This document shows, in pieces, positions 25,801 to 38,800 of a DNA stretch of 64,000 nt. The stretch lies in contig NC_086247.1 in the NCBI RefSeq assembly GCF_021018805.1, forward strand, positions 143,770,378-143,834,377. The letters are read 5' to 3'. The stretch's first letter is position 1, and every line of letters begins with the position of its first letter. The DNA is from Prinia subflava. Its lineage: Eukaryota > Chordata > Aves > Passeriformes > Cisticolidae. The notes beneath the pieces were generated by a model. That model was not told the DNA's origin. It made no database searches and saw only the letters and a list, made by a program, of their open reading frames with translations. Made by a program: the position numbers and the translations under genes.

Positions 25801-28800
25801 TCCTCCATGACCCACATTCCCGTGGGGACACAGGATTTTCAGCTCTTCGGCGGAAACCGATTGTGCGCAAAGCCCCCTCCGAGATGTGAATAGATGAAAG
25901 GAGATGAAACAGCTGGTTGGGCTTTATCCCGTTCAGGTCAGATTTTTTGTAGTCATCGTGCAGCATTCATAGTAATAAAACCAGCTGTTGTATACCAGAA
26001 AACATAAAAGGGACGTAATTACAGAGGGGGGCAGTACTGTCGTTTAACCTGTTATCACTTCAAAGCAGAGATCTTAAGTTTTAAGAAATGATGAATGGCT
26101 ATGACGTTACTATTGAAGTATTTGCATTGATTGCTTTTGTGCTTGAAAGGGGAAGCAGAGATCATCCTTGATCCTGGAGAGTCATACATACATACTTGAA
26201 TGCATCCATAAAAAACACCTCATGTCACAGGGATAAATGATTGATAACTAACTTCTAGCTCTTGAGGTTGTAGTAGAAAAAGAAGAAGCTGAGAGCAGTC
26301 AAGGATCAGCAAAACCAGGAAGGTGTCAAGCCCACAGTGCAGAAACAGATACCTGCTGGGTGGAAGGAGAGGGTGTAGGCTGTGTAACAAAATAAAAACT
26401 CCAAGCCTGTGCATTGTCCAGACACTTGTGCAGCTCTCCAGCTCTCCAGTACCCTTTGGCAACTGGTAACAAAACCATGTAGGGTCACTGGTACCAGTTG
26501 TGCTGGGGTCATTTTTTTAATGGAAAGCGTAATAAATCCAGCAGTTGAGTACAGCACTTATACTGCACACAAGAATCTGGATTCATGTGAGCCAATTAGC
26601 AAAGACTGATGCAAATCAAGATTTGATTGTAGATATGTTTTAAACCAATATTAGCCATATTTAGCCTAATCCTCTCCCGAGTTATGTCTGCTCCTCTTTT
26701 CTTCTGGGATATGAATGGATGTCCTTCTGCAGCAGGGTGTCTAGGGTAAGGCCTTCAAGTGAAGCCTGGGAATTTTATGTTAAGAGTTACAAAAAGCATA
26801 TCACTGATTCTGTATATAAGATTCATAACCATCTGATTCCTTCAAATATGTCTACCAGTTCTTTTAATTTCACTCTTATTTGGAAATTCAGTAAGTATCT
26901 AAGAGTTCAGGAAGAGATGAATCAGACCTGACCTTGTCTGCAAATGCATGTTGAGATCACTTATAAAGTTTTCTAAGCTAATTGCCTATATGTGTACATC
27001 TCCCAGATAAACTCCTAGTTAGGAAATTCATTGGATTTTGACCTACCCCTGCCACAATTTTTTCTTTGAAGAACTGAACATAACTTGTCTTATTGTTTTC
27101 TAAATTCTAGAATGTAGAAATTTCATTTTGTGTCACCAAGTGTGGAGACTGTCTCTACTTTTAGGTTAGATGAGAAATCATAAGGGCAGCCAGAAATATG
27201 AAGTGATTTTGAGATCCAGCTCAGCTTTCATGTTATTTTAGTGGCATTTTGAACTCTGGTTTATACTGTCTGTAATCCCCACCTGCCTTGTGCCAGGTGG
27301 TGGCAGAGCTCCTCTAAGAAAGGTGTTGAGCTGCTGTTCCTGTCTGATGTTATTCAAGTGGAATTGAAAACAATACGATGATTAAAAAAAGCATTTGATC
27401 TGTTATCAGCTAAGGAACTCCAGAGAAGTATTTGATGTAGAATTTAAACTTAATGTGCTTGGCCTTGCCAGAGTTTGATTTGTATTTTAGATCACAGAGT
27501 AAAGCAGCTATTGCAAGAGGTTTTAAGAGTTTTTTAATATGAAACAAACAAAAAGAGACATAAAAACTAATTCTTTTATTATTTGTCTGTAATGCATGTG
27601 ATGGCTGCTGTCAAACACAAATGGAACGTTATTATTTGGCACTTCCATCTGTTACCTGACTCGTGTTGGCTGAGTTGATGTTTCCTGGCTGTCATGATGA
27701 TTCTGTGATCAGTCCTGCAGCAGCACTGAGGCACCCCAGGGCTCCTTCCCCACAGCTCCAGGGCTCACAGAGGGGACCTGGGGCTGAGGCAGGGAGGGAA
27801 TGCACAGGGACAAGGAGCCTTTCCTGCCAAAATGTGGGAAGTGCCATCCCCGTATCAATGAAGCAAGCTTGAGATTGTTAATCATCTGTAAATTATGCAA
27901 AGCAGGATATTAGCTGAAGGTATGGCTGTTTTATAGGTAACTTCAGTGCCAGCTGCTGTTTCAGGCCATTGGTTTCCTACATCTGCAAAAAGACATCTCA
28001 GGTTATAACCTGAAAAACTTCTTTACTTGTAGGTGGGTAATATGAGCCATGTAGCTACATAATGGTCACAGGGGTGTGTGTGGGAAGGTGTACGTGTGTT
28101 TATGGATATAAAGTAAATATTTATGCTAGCAACACCAACTCAGTTTCAAGTAGAACAGAGAAAGCTCACTGACGTTCTTGTATTGACTGTGAAACTGAAA
28201 CTGTTGTGGAAAGATTTTCATTTATTGCATATGACCTATTAGCCCTAAATGCACACTGGCCAACTTATGACATATCCAGGGAGGGAAGAGGGAAGGGCAA
28301 GCACAGATAAGTTTCTTGAACTCCAGGAGTGAAGAAACAGGGTCTTTCACCATCTGGAGCAGGGCTGTGTTGCAAAATTAGATGCAAAGAGTCCCAACAA
28401 TGGTTGGGAGTAAAAAAGTAGATGTTAACCTACATTGATTGTTCAATTTGCTACTCTGAAAATTTAAGTAATGTTTTCTATCTTTTTTCCTGAGGCTTTT
28501 CTCCATTTTCTTGTTTTAGTCTCCCTCTTCCATTAATCCTTGCTGAGTGTAATTTGTCTTTTAATATTAGAACAATGAAAAAACAAACTTAGTTGTACCT
28601 GTTTTTTTAAAAAAATCATATTATTTCTTCCTCCTGCACAACCATTAATGTGTATCCCTTTTGGTAAATGAATGTTTTATTCACTCCATAGTGCTAAAGA
28701 GCTGGTCTAACCTCTAGAGGGATTTAAACAAAGTGATTTAAATACTTTTTTCTTTTTTAAGAAGATAGTCTTCAAAGAAAACAACAGCAATGACACAGAG

Positions 28801-28923
28801 TAAGATTAAAAACCCATGAGGCTATTCTTGTCAACTTCATTATTCAAAATTCAGAATATTTAATGTTTTCTACTCCGTGGGAATTCTTTTCTGCTACATA
28901 GCTTTCTGCAGAATTTTTCAGGG
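22882..28923. other. Non-coding unique sequence; CpG-enriched patch near 25.8 kb
   Basis: No exon or RNA gene is recognised. The stretch at about 25690-25960 holds roughly a dozen CpG dinucleotides, notably TTCGGCGGAAACCGATTG near 25848 followed by TGCGC, whereas the flanks have very few. No TATA box or open frame with a recognisable product adjoins it. A second G+C-richer stretch at 27660-27860 has no recognisable content. Confidence 0.55.
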
Positions 28924-29490
28924 TGTCCTGGTTTCAGCTCAGATAGAGTTAATTTTCTTATTAGTAGCTAGTACAGTGCTGTGTTTGGGATTTGGGATGA
29001 GAATAATGTTGATAATACAGTGATGTTGGAGTTGTTGCTGAGCAGTGTTTACACAGTGCTGAGACCTTCTCTGCCTCTCACCCCCCCAACAAGGAGCCCA
29101 GGGATGCTCAAGAGGCTGGGAGGGGACAAAGCTGGGACAGCTGACCCCACCTGACCAGAGGGGCATCCCACCATTTGGGGTCATGTTCAGTGTAAAAATT
29201 AGGGAAAAAATCAGCCAAGGGCTGCACTTGGCTCCTGGCTGGGCATCGATTAGAGGATGGTGAGCAATTGCATTGTGTATCTCCTGATTTGTATATTGGT
29301 TATTTTTATTATTATTATTATTATTACTACTATTTCAATTCCTGTCCTGTTAAACTGTCTTTATCTCAACCCACAAATTTAACTTTTTTTTTTCCCCAGT
29401 TCTTTTTCCCACCCCACTGGAAGGGGAAGATAGGAAGGCTGGGTGATGAGAGGCTGGGTGATATTTAGGTACCTGCCTGGTAACACCGCA
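28924..29490 (+). mobile_element. Solo LTR of an avian endogenous retrovirus
   Basis: The element opens with TGTCCTGGTTTCAGCTC and closes with TAACACCGCA, giving the usual TG...CA ends over about 567 bp. From memory its landmarks match, in order, an LTR common in songbird genomes: AGAGTTAATTTTCTTATTAG, GAATAATGTTGATAATACAG, GGGACAGCTGACC, a degenerate TATA-like TGTAAAAATT (29191-29200), GCATCGAT, GAGCAATTGCATTGTG, an ATT repeat, and TAAACTGTCTTTATCTCAAC near the polyadenylation region. No gag, pol, env, primer-binding site or second LTR flanks it, so it is a solo LTR left by recombination. I saw no clear target-site duplication (flanks TCAGGG and GCAGTC). I cannot assign a Repbase family name with certainty. 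Confidence 0.85.
29302..29331 (+). repeat. (TTA)n-rich microsatellite inside the LTR
   Basis: TATTTTTATTATTATTATTATTATTACTACTATT lies within the 3' half of the solo LTR, just before the conserved TAAACTGTCTTTATCTCAAC block. It is a normal, length-variable part of this LTR type and not an independent insertion. It produces a run of tyrosine codons in one frame, which should not be taken as coding. Confidence 0.9.
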
Positions 29491-32400
29491 GCAGTCTATC
29501 CAAAACACCAAATTTGTAAACTGCAGTAGAATAGTGATCTGTGATTATTGGTAATGTTGTGGGATCAGTGGACTGTATCCACTGTCCTTAATACAAATCC
29601 TCCAAAATTTGCACATTTTTACTTTTGTCAGACTTCATTTTCTTTGTTTTATGGGATCATCAGCAAGGCACACAACAAGACTTGTTCATCTGGTCATTTA
29701 TTCTGTTGCATATCTGAATCTTTGTATGTTTGCAGCTGAGTGCTGATTTGAAGCCTGGTTTGATGGAGAAGGCAATGTAGCTTTTAGGAGGTCAGGCTGC
29801 AGAAAACTGGAAAACTGTTTATTAACTTTTTGGGGGAATGCACACAATGGCCATGTGATTTCATGAAAGCAAAGCTACAGGAGTGTTCCCCTAAACAAAG
29901 TATATTAGTATTTTGTGTGTCATTAGATCTTCCCACGTTTTCTGGACAATGGTGCATTAAACAGAAGGATCATCCCTTATGGTTCACTATTTTTCTGCTA
30001 TCTGTTGATTCTTCTAATTAATGGTGGAAAGTTGGATGGGTAACACCAGTAAAGACTATTTTTAAGCATCAACCAGATTTTTGATTTTCTTGGATCCCTA
30101 ACACAGAGAAAAGGCTGATCCCCACCATAGCAACAATTACCCATATCCCTTTGTGGCTTAATTACAAAAGGGAAGCAGGAGGACTTGTGTGCTTGGGTAC
30201 CAAGTGTGTGCTGCACATTCCTGCTGACGTCTCTGTTGTCTGGGGTGATCACGTTACCCTGACAACCAAGAACATCCCTGTTTTCGGGGCTGGTCCCTGA
30301 ATCTCTTCATATTTTACAAACATCACTAGTTTTTATTAGAGGTGCACCAATTTTTTCTTGCACACTGCAAGTTGGACATCTACAAAGTGTCCCAGCAGAG
30401 CAACAAAGAGATCTCCTTCTAGGAAGATCGATGACAGACTGCCTCACCACATGTGCATCACATTTGCTTGCCAGATCCTGACTCCTTTGTACTTCCCTCT
30501 AAAGCACTTTCCTATATTATAGCCTTCCTTTAGTTCTGCAGAATGTAGTGATCCCAATTAAAGTCAGTTCCTGTGTTCTTTCTTCCTCGTTAAATCTTTT
30601 GTGTTCTGTTAATTTTGGTCAGTCTTATGGTGTCACATGGCTGAAGCAATGAGCAGGGTGACCTGTTTATTCTCTTGAAGCAGTCAAAAGTAATAGCAAC
30701 TAGAACCAGGGGGGAAATAATTTAACATTTCAAGTCCTTAAGGAAATCACAGGCCTTTGTAAATGTAATAAGTACATAAATTTTGTACAGAAACCATGCA
30801 TTTGAAAACATCCCTGCAGACGTCAGGCCAGATTTGATTTTTTCTTTACTCTTTTTCCTAGTGCAGAGTAAGAAGTTTAATTACCTGGTAAAATATTTCT
30901 TTCATGTAACAGATCACTTTAGTTTCTCAGAGCTCTGTACTGCAGGCCAGTGTCTCAAGAGCCATGCATTCAGTTTCCTATTTTAACAGTTAAGTTATTT
31001 TAAAAATAGAGCATTTTGATCGATGTGATTTCTTGGTTGCTCATTTCTACAAATTGAACATAAGATTGTGAAAATTTGTGAGTTAAAGAAATGCCTAATA
31101 TGTGACAAAAATCTCAATACTGGTTCTTTGAACGTGGCATTCCTTATTCAAGGCCTTTTAAAGACTTCCAGCTGAAATATCCATCATCTATGAAAAATTT
31201 GTCCTGTCTCCAGATGCCCAAGTGCCAACCCTATAAATTGAATGTCAGGCCGTGTTTTTTGCTCACACATTCCAACCAGGAATAGATGCTTTGCAACTGG
31301 CATTTAACTAACAGGTCTAATGGTGTATGACCCAGAAACAGTCTAGTTCCTGCTTTCAGTTTCTGTTGGATTTTGCATTGCAAAGAGCTGCAAATGAGGA
31401 GAAAAGTAATTTTAATCTCTAAAGCAGCCAGAGCTAATCCGTGTGTCACATGTAGAGCATGTCTATTAAGAAAAGGTGGTTTTCTCATACCTGCTTTTCT
31501 GAGCAGTAGCACACTGTTTAGACCATGAGACTGGTTTTCTGTGGCTAATGAATCAAGTGGGACTTTGCTAACTGTGAATTTAAAAATAGTTGAGTTTTCC
31601 CTCCCCCCGAATATGTTAAAACAATTCCTTCTGTTTTCTTCAATGGAACTGCTAGTCAGAAGATGTCCAGATGTCAGCAATCCTCTCACTTCTTACATGG
31701 ATGTTACTGGGGCTGTCACCATTTGTCTTTGAAGTTCTCTGTTTTATCTCCTGCACAATGTGGGAACTCCTCATTTTGAGAAACTGGGCTTTGGCAACTA
31801 CTGGCTGTGCAACCTGGGCTTGTATTGCTGAGATCCTTGGGCTGGTGCACTGCAAGGGATGTGGAATTTATGGCAGTAATAGAAAGTGGGGCTTGTTGAG
31901 GTTTATGGTCCTTAGGTCAAAGCCATTTCACTTGGGATTGAAGAAAGGGACTTTACTGCTAATATTCTTAGGAAAAAGGGTTTGGATTAAACTAGAGAGA
32001 TTGTCCAGTCTGTTCTCTGCTCTTGTCTGGAATCAGCTGCATAATATCTCATTTGGCTGATTTATAAAGCCTTTACCTGGACACTAAACAGAGCACAGAA
32101 GAAACATTCTGGACCTCTGTCATTCCTTGTTAAGTAACTCTGAACTGCTTTAGGATGTGCTGAGATAATGTAGTGCCCAGAGCTGATTGCCAGGTTTCAC
32201 CTCAGGACTAGCAAAGCTGAACATTGTGGAAGGAATATTCAGGTACTTTGCAGGCTAAACACCTGTTTGTATTTCCAAAATGTGGTAATTGGCTGTTGTG
32301 CAATTGTATGGAATTACCAATGTGTGTCCTGCAGTTTTGTGTGTGTCTGTGGTGTTGTTTCTTTTCATGCTGAACCATTGAGGAAACAAATAGGCTAATA

Positions 32401-35400
32401 TTGGATAAAATACCACAAAATTTAGGATGTAAGTAACCTCTTAAGTCCACTGAATTTCCCGTTTGCTGAAAACAGATTATGAGAGATGTCATTTAGAATA
32501 TTTTTTTTTCAGCAGAAACACCGTGCTCTGAGCAATTTTCCTGTGGGGTCAGGAATATTGATTTTTTTTCACTGATCACAAAAACCTAGAAGAAATGGAG
32601 TATAAATCTGAATTTGAATTTAATGAATATTTCTCATGTTTCCTGCTATTATTTTTTTCATCTTCCCCCTTTCCTCCCCTTCATTTTGTGCTTGAAAAAT
32701 GCAATATTGAGTGATTTTTTTTTCTTATATGACAGAGGCACTTAAACCCCAGTAAATTCATTGAGCTTTGCACAGGGCTGTTTATTCTTACTGACATGAA
32801 CAGGAAATGCACTTGTGTGTCTTAGGAGATTAGATCTCTGTCTTTTTTTTATGACAGCTCTCCATCATGTTTTATTCATCATAAATAAATGAGACTACTG
32901 CTGTTAGTTATAATTAATTTAACGTTTACTTGTGCATTTCAATAGATGTGATACTCAAGAACATGGGAAAGATTTTTTCCTTTTCAGCAGAAAGAACGTA
33001 GAAATCTGGTACCTCTTTTTTTTATTCAGGATGACATATCACACCAAAGCTAGTGACAGGTGGGCAGAAATTAAATACAGCATAGCTTCAGAATTCTGTC
33101 TACTTCCTTGAATTTGCAAGTATATGATAATGTTAGTTTCTAGCATTATGGGTTTTATGGCTTAATGATTTTAAATCTAGAACTGAGGGGGAAAACCCCT
33201 TTATATGATCATTTTATTTCAGAGTTATCTGAAGTCTGATGTGGTCTGGATCTTACTGTAGTTATTACAGACTAACAGGGCACTATGCTGAGTGTCCTGG
33301 AGCTTTGGCCATCACACTCCAAATGTGCAAATGAAATTATGTTGCACATTTTTGTTCCACCATCTGAAGTACTAAAAAAATACCCTGAATGCAAGATGGT
33401 GTACGAGTTCTATGGGTGCTGGAGGCGGTAAAGGAATGGAGATCAAGATATGAGACCAATTGTTTGTGAATGGCACTTTGATTTCAGTACAGACATTGGA
33501 GAGTCAAGGCTTCTTTCTTGACTTCACTCCCTTTTACTGTACAAAAATTTACATCAGCAATTCAGAAATTACTGCTTTCTTTTCTTGGGAGCTGGTGTGC
33601 TGTGTGAGGGTGGGTGATCTGGGAAGAAGAAAAGAGAGTGATAGCTTTAAAATCTCCAGTGACACCAAGTGCTAAATTTGAGATCTCTGTTTCTAAGTAC
33701 AGTCCGTGTGCTAAAGGCTAGAAAATACAGGAAGGTGGTTTCATTTTTTTTCCCCCCAGCCTTAAAAATACCAAGTTTTACTTTGATAATTAAACCTCCC
33801 TGCATTCCTTTACAAGGAAACAATTGTGCTATTATTAGCAAGATTAGCTGAAAAAGGCAAATATGTGGGAGTTTGGTTCCTGGTTCTGTTCCGTTTTCTT
33901 TTTTTTTTCCTATGACTGTACTTCACGAGCCTCAGGCTTTTGCATATATTCATCTGTGTAGGCACAGCATAGGCAGGCAGTGGCTTCTGTGGAACTGGTT
34001 TTAAAATGCTCTACAGTGAACTGCACGGCAATAATCTTCAAGATTTGATTTCATAAAATACTGTGATCGTTTCATTGTGCATTTTTGGTGATTTCTGAAG
34101 TTATTTAGGATAGGCCATGGCAAATCTTACACCCAGAGACTTGTACTTGGCAGTTGTTGTAGGAAATCAGCAGGACCCTCAGGGAGGAGGAGTTGGTGCT
34201 CGAGATTCCTTGGGGAAGTGGGTTATTCAGAGGGAATCAGAGCTCTTGGGGATAAACAAGCTCTTGGGTTTTCCTATCACTGCAGGTGTACTGTGCAAAT
34301 TGACTTAGGCACAGCCTTTGGTGTGCAGTTCTTCAGGATTCAGGGGCCTCTGCAGTCTGAGCCCTACAGCAGCAGGTTTTCTGGAAGCTGGAGCACCCTC
34401 TCCCAAAAGCCTGATGCCTCGTTGTACAAATACCATCAGTGTGGTTGTCACTAAAGCCAGCAGCAATACAGCTCTGTAAGCATTGCTTTGCATGCAGTGT
34501 TACTTTTTAACTTCTGGGTTAAATTTGCTCCTAATGTGTGATAAAAATACTGAGTTGAAGATATCCAGCAGTGCCAGTTCGTACTTGTGTTGCAGTTTTT
34601 GTGCCCAAACTCTCCAGAAAGGCTTCCAGTGCTTCTTTCTGCTTGATGTAATACAACCAAGCTGATTGCTGGTATGATTTTGTTAGGAATCTTGGTCTAT
34701 ATTTTGTCCTTTAGGTGTTTCATTGTTTATTGAGGAGTGCTGGCTACCAGCCTGTGCCAGCTGTCCCCAAATCCCAAGGGAGTGTCCGGCAGCTGTGAGC
34801 AGCTGGAACAACTTGTTCTTGGGCCAGCCCTTCCCTTGCACACCCTGGGCATGGTGGAGCAAGGCTGAGGTGGCTGAGGCAGAATCCTCTGTAATCCAAG
34901 GAATTGCTGGGCTGTGGCCTTGCTATTTGTGCCCTGGGCAGGGCTGAAGACCAACTATATCTGAGGATTTTCCTATTTTCTCCAGTTTATTGGCACCTGT
35001 GAAGCAATTCCCTCGGGACCCAATGTATCCTTTTGTGTTGGTTTTTTTCCTGCCAAATTGTACATTAAATACGTAAGTACTGATGTGGGTAGTAGAGAAC
35101 AGAGCATGTACATGCATATGTCAGACGTATTTTCTTGCTATTTTTGGCAGTATGTTTTCTCTGCCTGAAATAACATTTTGTACAGCTATGTCTCCATTGC
35201 TGCCAATCAAGCTTCTTTCCTTTTCTGTTTCTAGGGTCTTAGATTTTAAAGCTGGCAAGCAACCTTAGATCTTCTAGTTTGCGCTCATGTATAACATTGG
35301 TCATGGATTTTCATCCAATTATTTCTAACTTAGTTAAAATGTAACTATTCAAAATGCCTCTGGTTTTGGTTTAAAGAATTCTAGATGATCTTTCTGCTTC

Positions 35401-35841
35401 CCTGTTTCTTGCCCTCTTCTCTCACATTTCATAGGTTTGTCTTCCGGTTGAAATTTTTGCTTTTTTATGTCACATCTTTTTTGTCTCATTGTGGTTTCTC
35501 ATTTAATATTAATGTCCCTCTCATTTTGTATACACTCTCCAATGGGGTTTTTTATGGATCAGGGGAAAGGTTTTATCCTTGTTCCCTGAAATAAGCTCCC
35601 AACTGCTAATGCTGCTGCTCCCAGTAGTTAATGGCTGCTTGGCTGAAATACATGGCTACATCTCTGCTTGATCACCTAATTGTGCTAAAAGTATACTAAG
35701 GAATTGGTATTTAGGGCATGTAAATGTTACCTTGAGATCCCAGGTAAAAAAAAAACCAACAAAACATTGACCTAAATGGGCAATTCACGCTTCCAAGCCC
35801 TGTTACGAGACTCTGCAAGCAGGCACTGCTGAGTTAGTCAG
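29491..35841. other. Non-coding unique sequence; no gene recognised
   Basis: This block holds A+T-rich sequence with scattered T runs. Open frames of up to about 150 codons (31231-31689 minus, 31671-32060 plus) overlap one another on opposite strands and have no recognisable domain. The stretch at 34720-34950 is G+C-richer but unrecognised. A phrase near 35250-35290 (CAACCTTAGATCTTCTAGTTTG) faintly recalls an antisense CR1 3' end but is too short to call. Confidence 0.6.
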
Positions 35842-35876
35842 AAAAACAAACAAACAAACAAGCAAACAGAAAAACA
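35842..35876 (+). repeat. (AAAC)n microsatellite
   Basis: AAAAACAAACAAACAAACAA leads into GCAAACAGAAAAACAG, about eight imperfect tetranucleotide units with one G interruption. It is a simple-sequence repeat with no element attached that I can recognise. Confidence 0.92.
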
Positions 35877-38800
35877 GCTGCCAAGTGGGGTTGTGCATGT
35901 GAATGCTGCCTGTGGTCCTGTCCCCAGACAAGGTGCACTCTGGCTCTGTGGGATGCCAGTGTTCAGGTACAGCTTTTGAAGCTGCATATACCATGTGTGT
36001 GTTATTGCAATAATTCAGTGTCAAGTATCGGGTATTTTCTGTGTGTGGTACTTCCATCTGCCTCGGAGGGTAATGGGAACCCTGCTCTGGAATAAGATTT
36101 CTCCTGATTTTTGTTGTAAGCACAGCATTGACAGAAATTTATGGGCTGTACTCCTGCTTACCTGGGTGTGTTCAGGTGCTTTTCTGGTGCTCTCAGAAAC
36201 ACCAGACTTTGAATAAAGTGTATTTCTCATTCCATGCTTTGTGTCAGATGACCTTAGGAACGTTCACTGATAGTTGGGCTCTGGCTGGAAGTGTCTGGAA
36301 CCATTATCCCCGATGTGCTGGTGCAGGCAGGCACAGCGTGGGGAGCAGGGATGGGGGCAGTGGCAGCCAAGAGGAGCCAGGTCAGTGGCAGCCTAACATT
36401 GGGTGTTCAGTTTTATACAGAATTTCCCCCAAAAGGAGTCTGTGGGACTCGTCACGTATGTCTGTAAATGAATGCAGTCTGTTGTTGGCTGTGTGCATGA
36501 GACCCTCGTGATCAGTATCATGTGAAAATACAGATTATAACTGATAGAAGGAGGCAGCCCAGAGCCACAGTCTGGATGTTGCTGGAGTTCAGCAGCATCT
36601 GCTATTAAAATGTGGTCATTTGGGAAGAAACACATCTTTGTCATCATTCTCCACGACAGGAGACTTTAGGCATGTGAATAATCTCGTCTGGACTGAAATG
36701 TTAGTAATTTTGGCCAAGGTTTTATTTTAATGCCGCATTTTGTACAGAGGGATTGTACAGATAGTTCAGTGTTACCAGGGAGTATAATAAGTACTGCTGA
36801 ACAGCTGCTGGAAACTTTGGGCTGCTTTAGTGGCTTTTTTTTTGTTTGTTTTTCTTAAATACAGGCTATCAATTTCACTCTGGATTGGAACCAGTGGCCA
36901 GGTGGTGAAATGCCCTGTGTCTGATAAACTGCTCCCCTGCCTCATTCCATCATCTGTGGAAATGTCTTTCAGTGTGACAGACATTTACTGGTTAGAAAAC
37001 AGAGAATATTTTACTTCAGTTATTTTCAGTTACTGAGTTTTGCCAGGAATGGGAGTGGGGCACCCAGGAAATGAATCCAAATGGATATTAAGGACACTGA
37101 CCTCTTATTCTAATATTACCCAAGTGGGAACAAAAAGCATGTCAGTACATTGCTCTGTCTGTAATTATGTAACTCCCTTTAGCTGATGTGTCATTTTTTT
37201 AAAAGTACCGGGCCTTTGACAACTCTTTGATTCTCCATTTGCAGCTCAGAATGTTGGTGACTACAGTGGTAAAGCTGAAGTTCTTGCCTCTTGTAACTTT
37301 GTTGTGTCTGCTTAAAAACTATTGTATATTAAGTTTTTCAGAAGTACATTTTTTCCATGTAATCAACCGTTGCCTATCTTGTCATTTCACTTAGGAGGTA
37401 TTGAAAAGATTAATTCCCATATTGCTCTTTAATCCTGATTCTCAGCTTCAGACCCAGTGGTGAATGTCACAAATTTCCTCCCACTGGGTGCTGTCACAAG
37501 CTGCTGTGCCCCTTTGGAGTGACTGGTGACACCTGCAGCGTGAGCCAGGACTTCACCCTCTCAGACCATGTGAGACTCCAGATCCACAACTAAGTTTAGT
37601 CTGAGTGGCCATAATGGTCAGGCATTTTCACAGGAACGTGAGAGATGTAAATAGTGCCATCTCAATAAGGTTGTCACAGGTCAATACAGTTTTTGAATAT
37701 AACTAAATTCCACACTAAGCTCTCAAGAGGAGTTAACTGTGAAGTTTTGGAACATTTTTCTTAACACCCAGCCAGCCTGGTAGAATGTGAGATTGCATCT
37801 GTTTCCATTAAAACAAAAAAAATTATTTTTACATTAAACTTTTGAGAATGTAAGTCACATATACAGCTAACAGTTCAAAACCACAAGAGAAATAATCCAA
37901 TTTGATTTTTAAAAAATCTTCATAATTTGGACCTAAACTTAAGATGAACTAATTTAATATCTGTACATAGCTCAATATCAATGAAATGTCACAATGTTTT
38001 AATAAGGTTATCTTAGTTTAGTTTAGTTTATATTGCATTTTGAGAGGAAGTTTATTGTGTGAAAGGCAGTGAGAGATCTCCAACCCCTCAGTTTTTCATA
38101 CCAAAGTGTCTGGGAGTTTGCCTTAAATTAGTTTAGTCTCTGTGTATCAGTTGTGTCTGTGTTTCAAATACTCCAACATTTACATTTCTGGATTCTTAAA
38201 TTTTGGACTTCTTAATCCAAACCTTTCTTCTCAAAGCCTGTTCTGCAAGGCTTTAAGCCTAATAGAAAATTTCATTTTAGCTATCATTTATCACTCCAAA
38301 GCCTTTGGGGAAAAAATGTCACACCGCTTCCTTGCCAAGTACAGTAGCTTCATTGAAGAGGAAAAACTCCCTTGGGATGGTTATGAAATATATTTATTAC
38401 TCTTAGAATGAACTTTTAAATGTTTCAGAGAGCTGCTGACAGGAGTAAGTGTATTTCTTAGATACCTTGCCATCACCTGAAAACATAGCATTCTCTGAGG
38501 CCTTCCCAAATGACAGAGATCTGTAAGATCTTGTGAGATGCACCCCAGCAGAGGGCTGGACTTTTTTGGATCCCCACTTTGTGATCATACATGAGAGAAG
38601 ATTTGGTGGCTGCATTCTTATGGGTGGTCGTCAGCCTTATGAGATAATTGTTGCAAATCACTGAAATCTGCAGCAGCAGCTTTCCTCTGATCCAGCTGTG
38701 AGAGAGAGTAGGGAAGTGCACCCTGCCCCACATAGCTAGTACACATCTCAGCACCGGGGTTATAAATAAAATAATAGCAATTGATGTGCAGCATCAGCCT

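Noticed and set aside
29268..29468. Tyrosine-run open frame
   Set aside because: It is the ATT microsatellite inside the solo LTR.
31231..31689. 152-codon minus-strand open frame
   Set aside because: Overlapped by frames on the opposite strand, with no recognisable family.
35250..35290. Possible antisense CR1 3' end (CAACCTTAGATCTTCTAGTTTG)
   Set aside because: The resemblance is about 20 bases and does not extend into the flanking sequence.
35380..35412. CTAGATGATCTTTCTGCTTCCCTG resembling a CR1 3' end
   Set aside because: Only the TAGATGATC core matches, and the diagnostic CCTTCCAACC part is absent.
38013..38030. Possible interstitial telomere repeat
   Set aside because: The unit is TTAGT, not TTAGGG.
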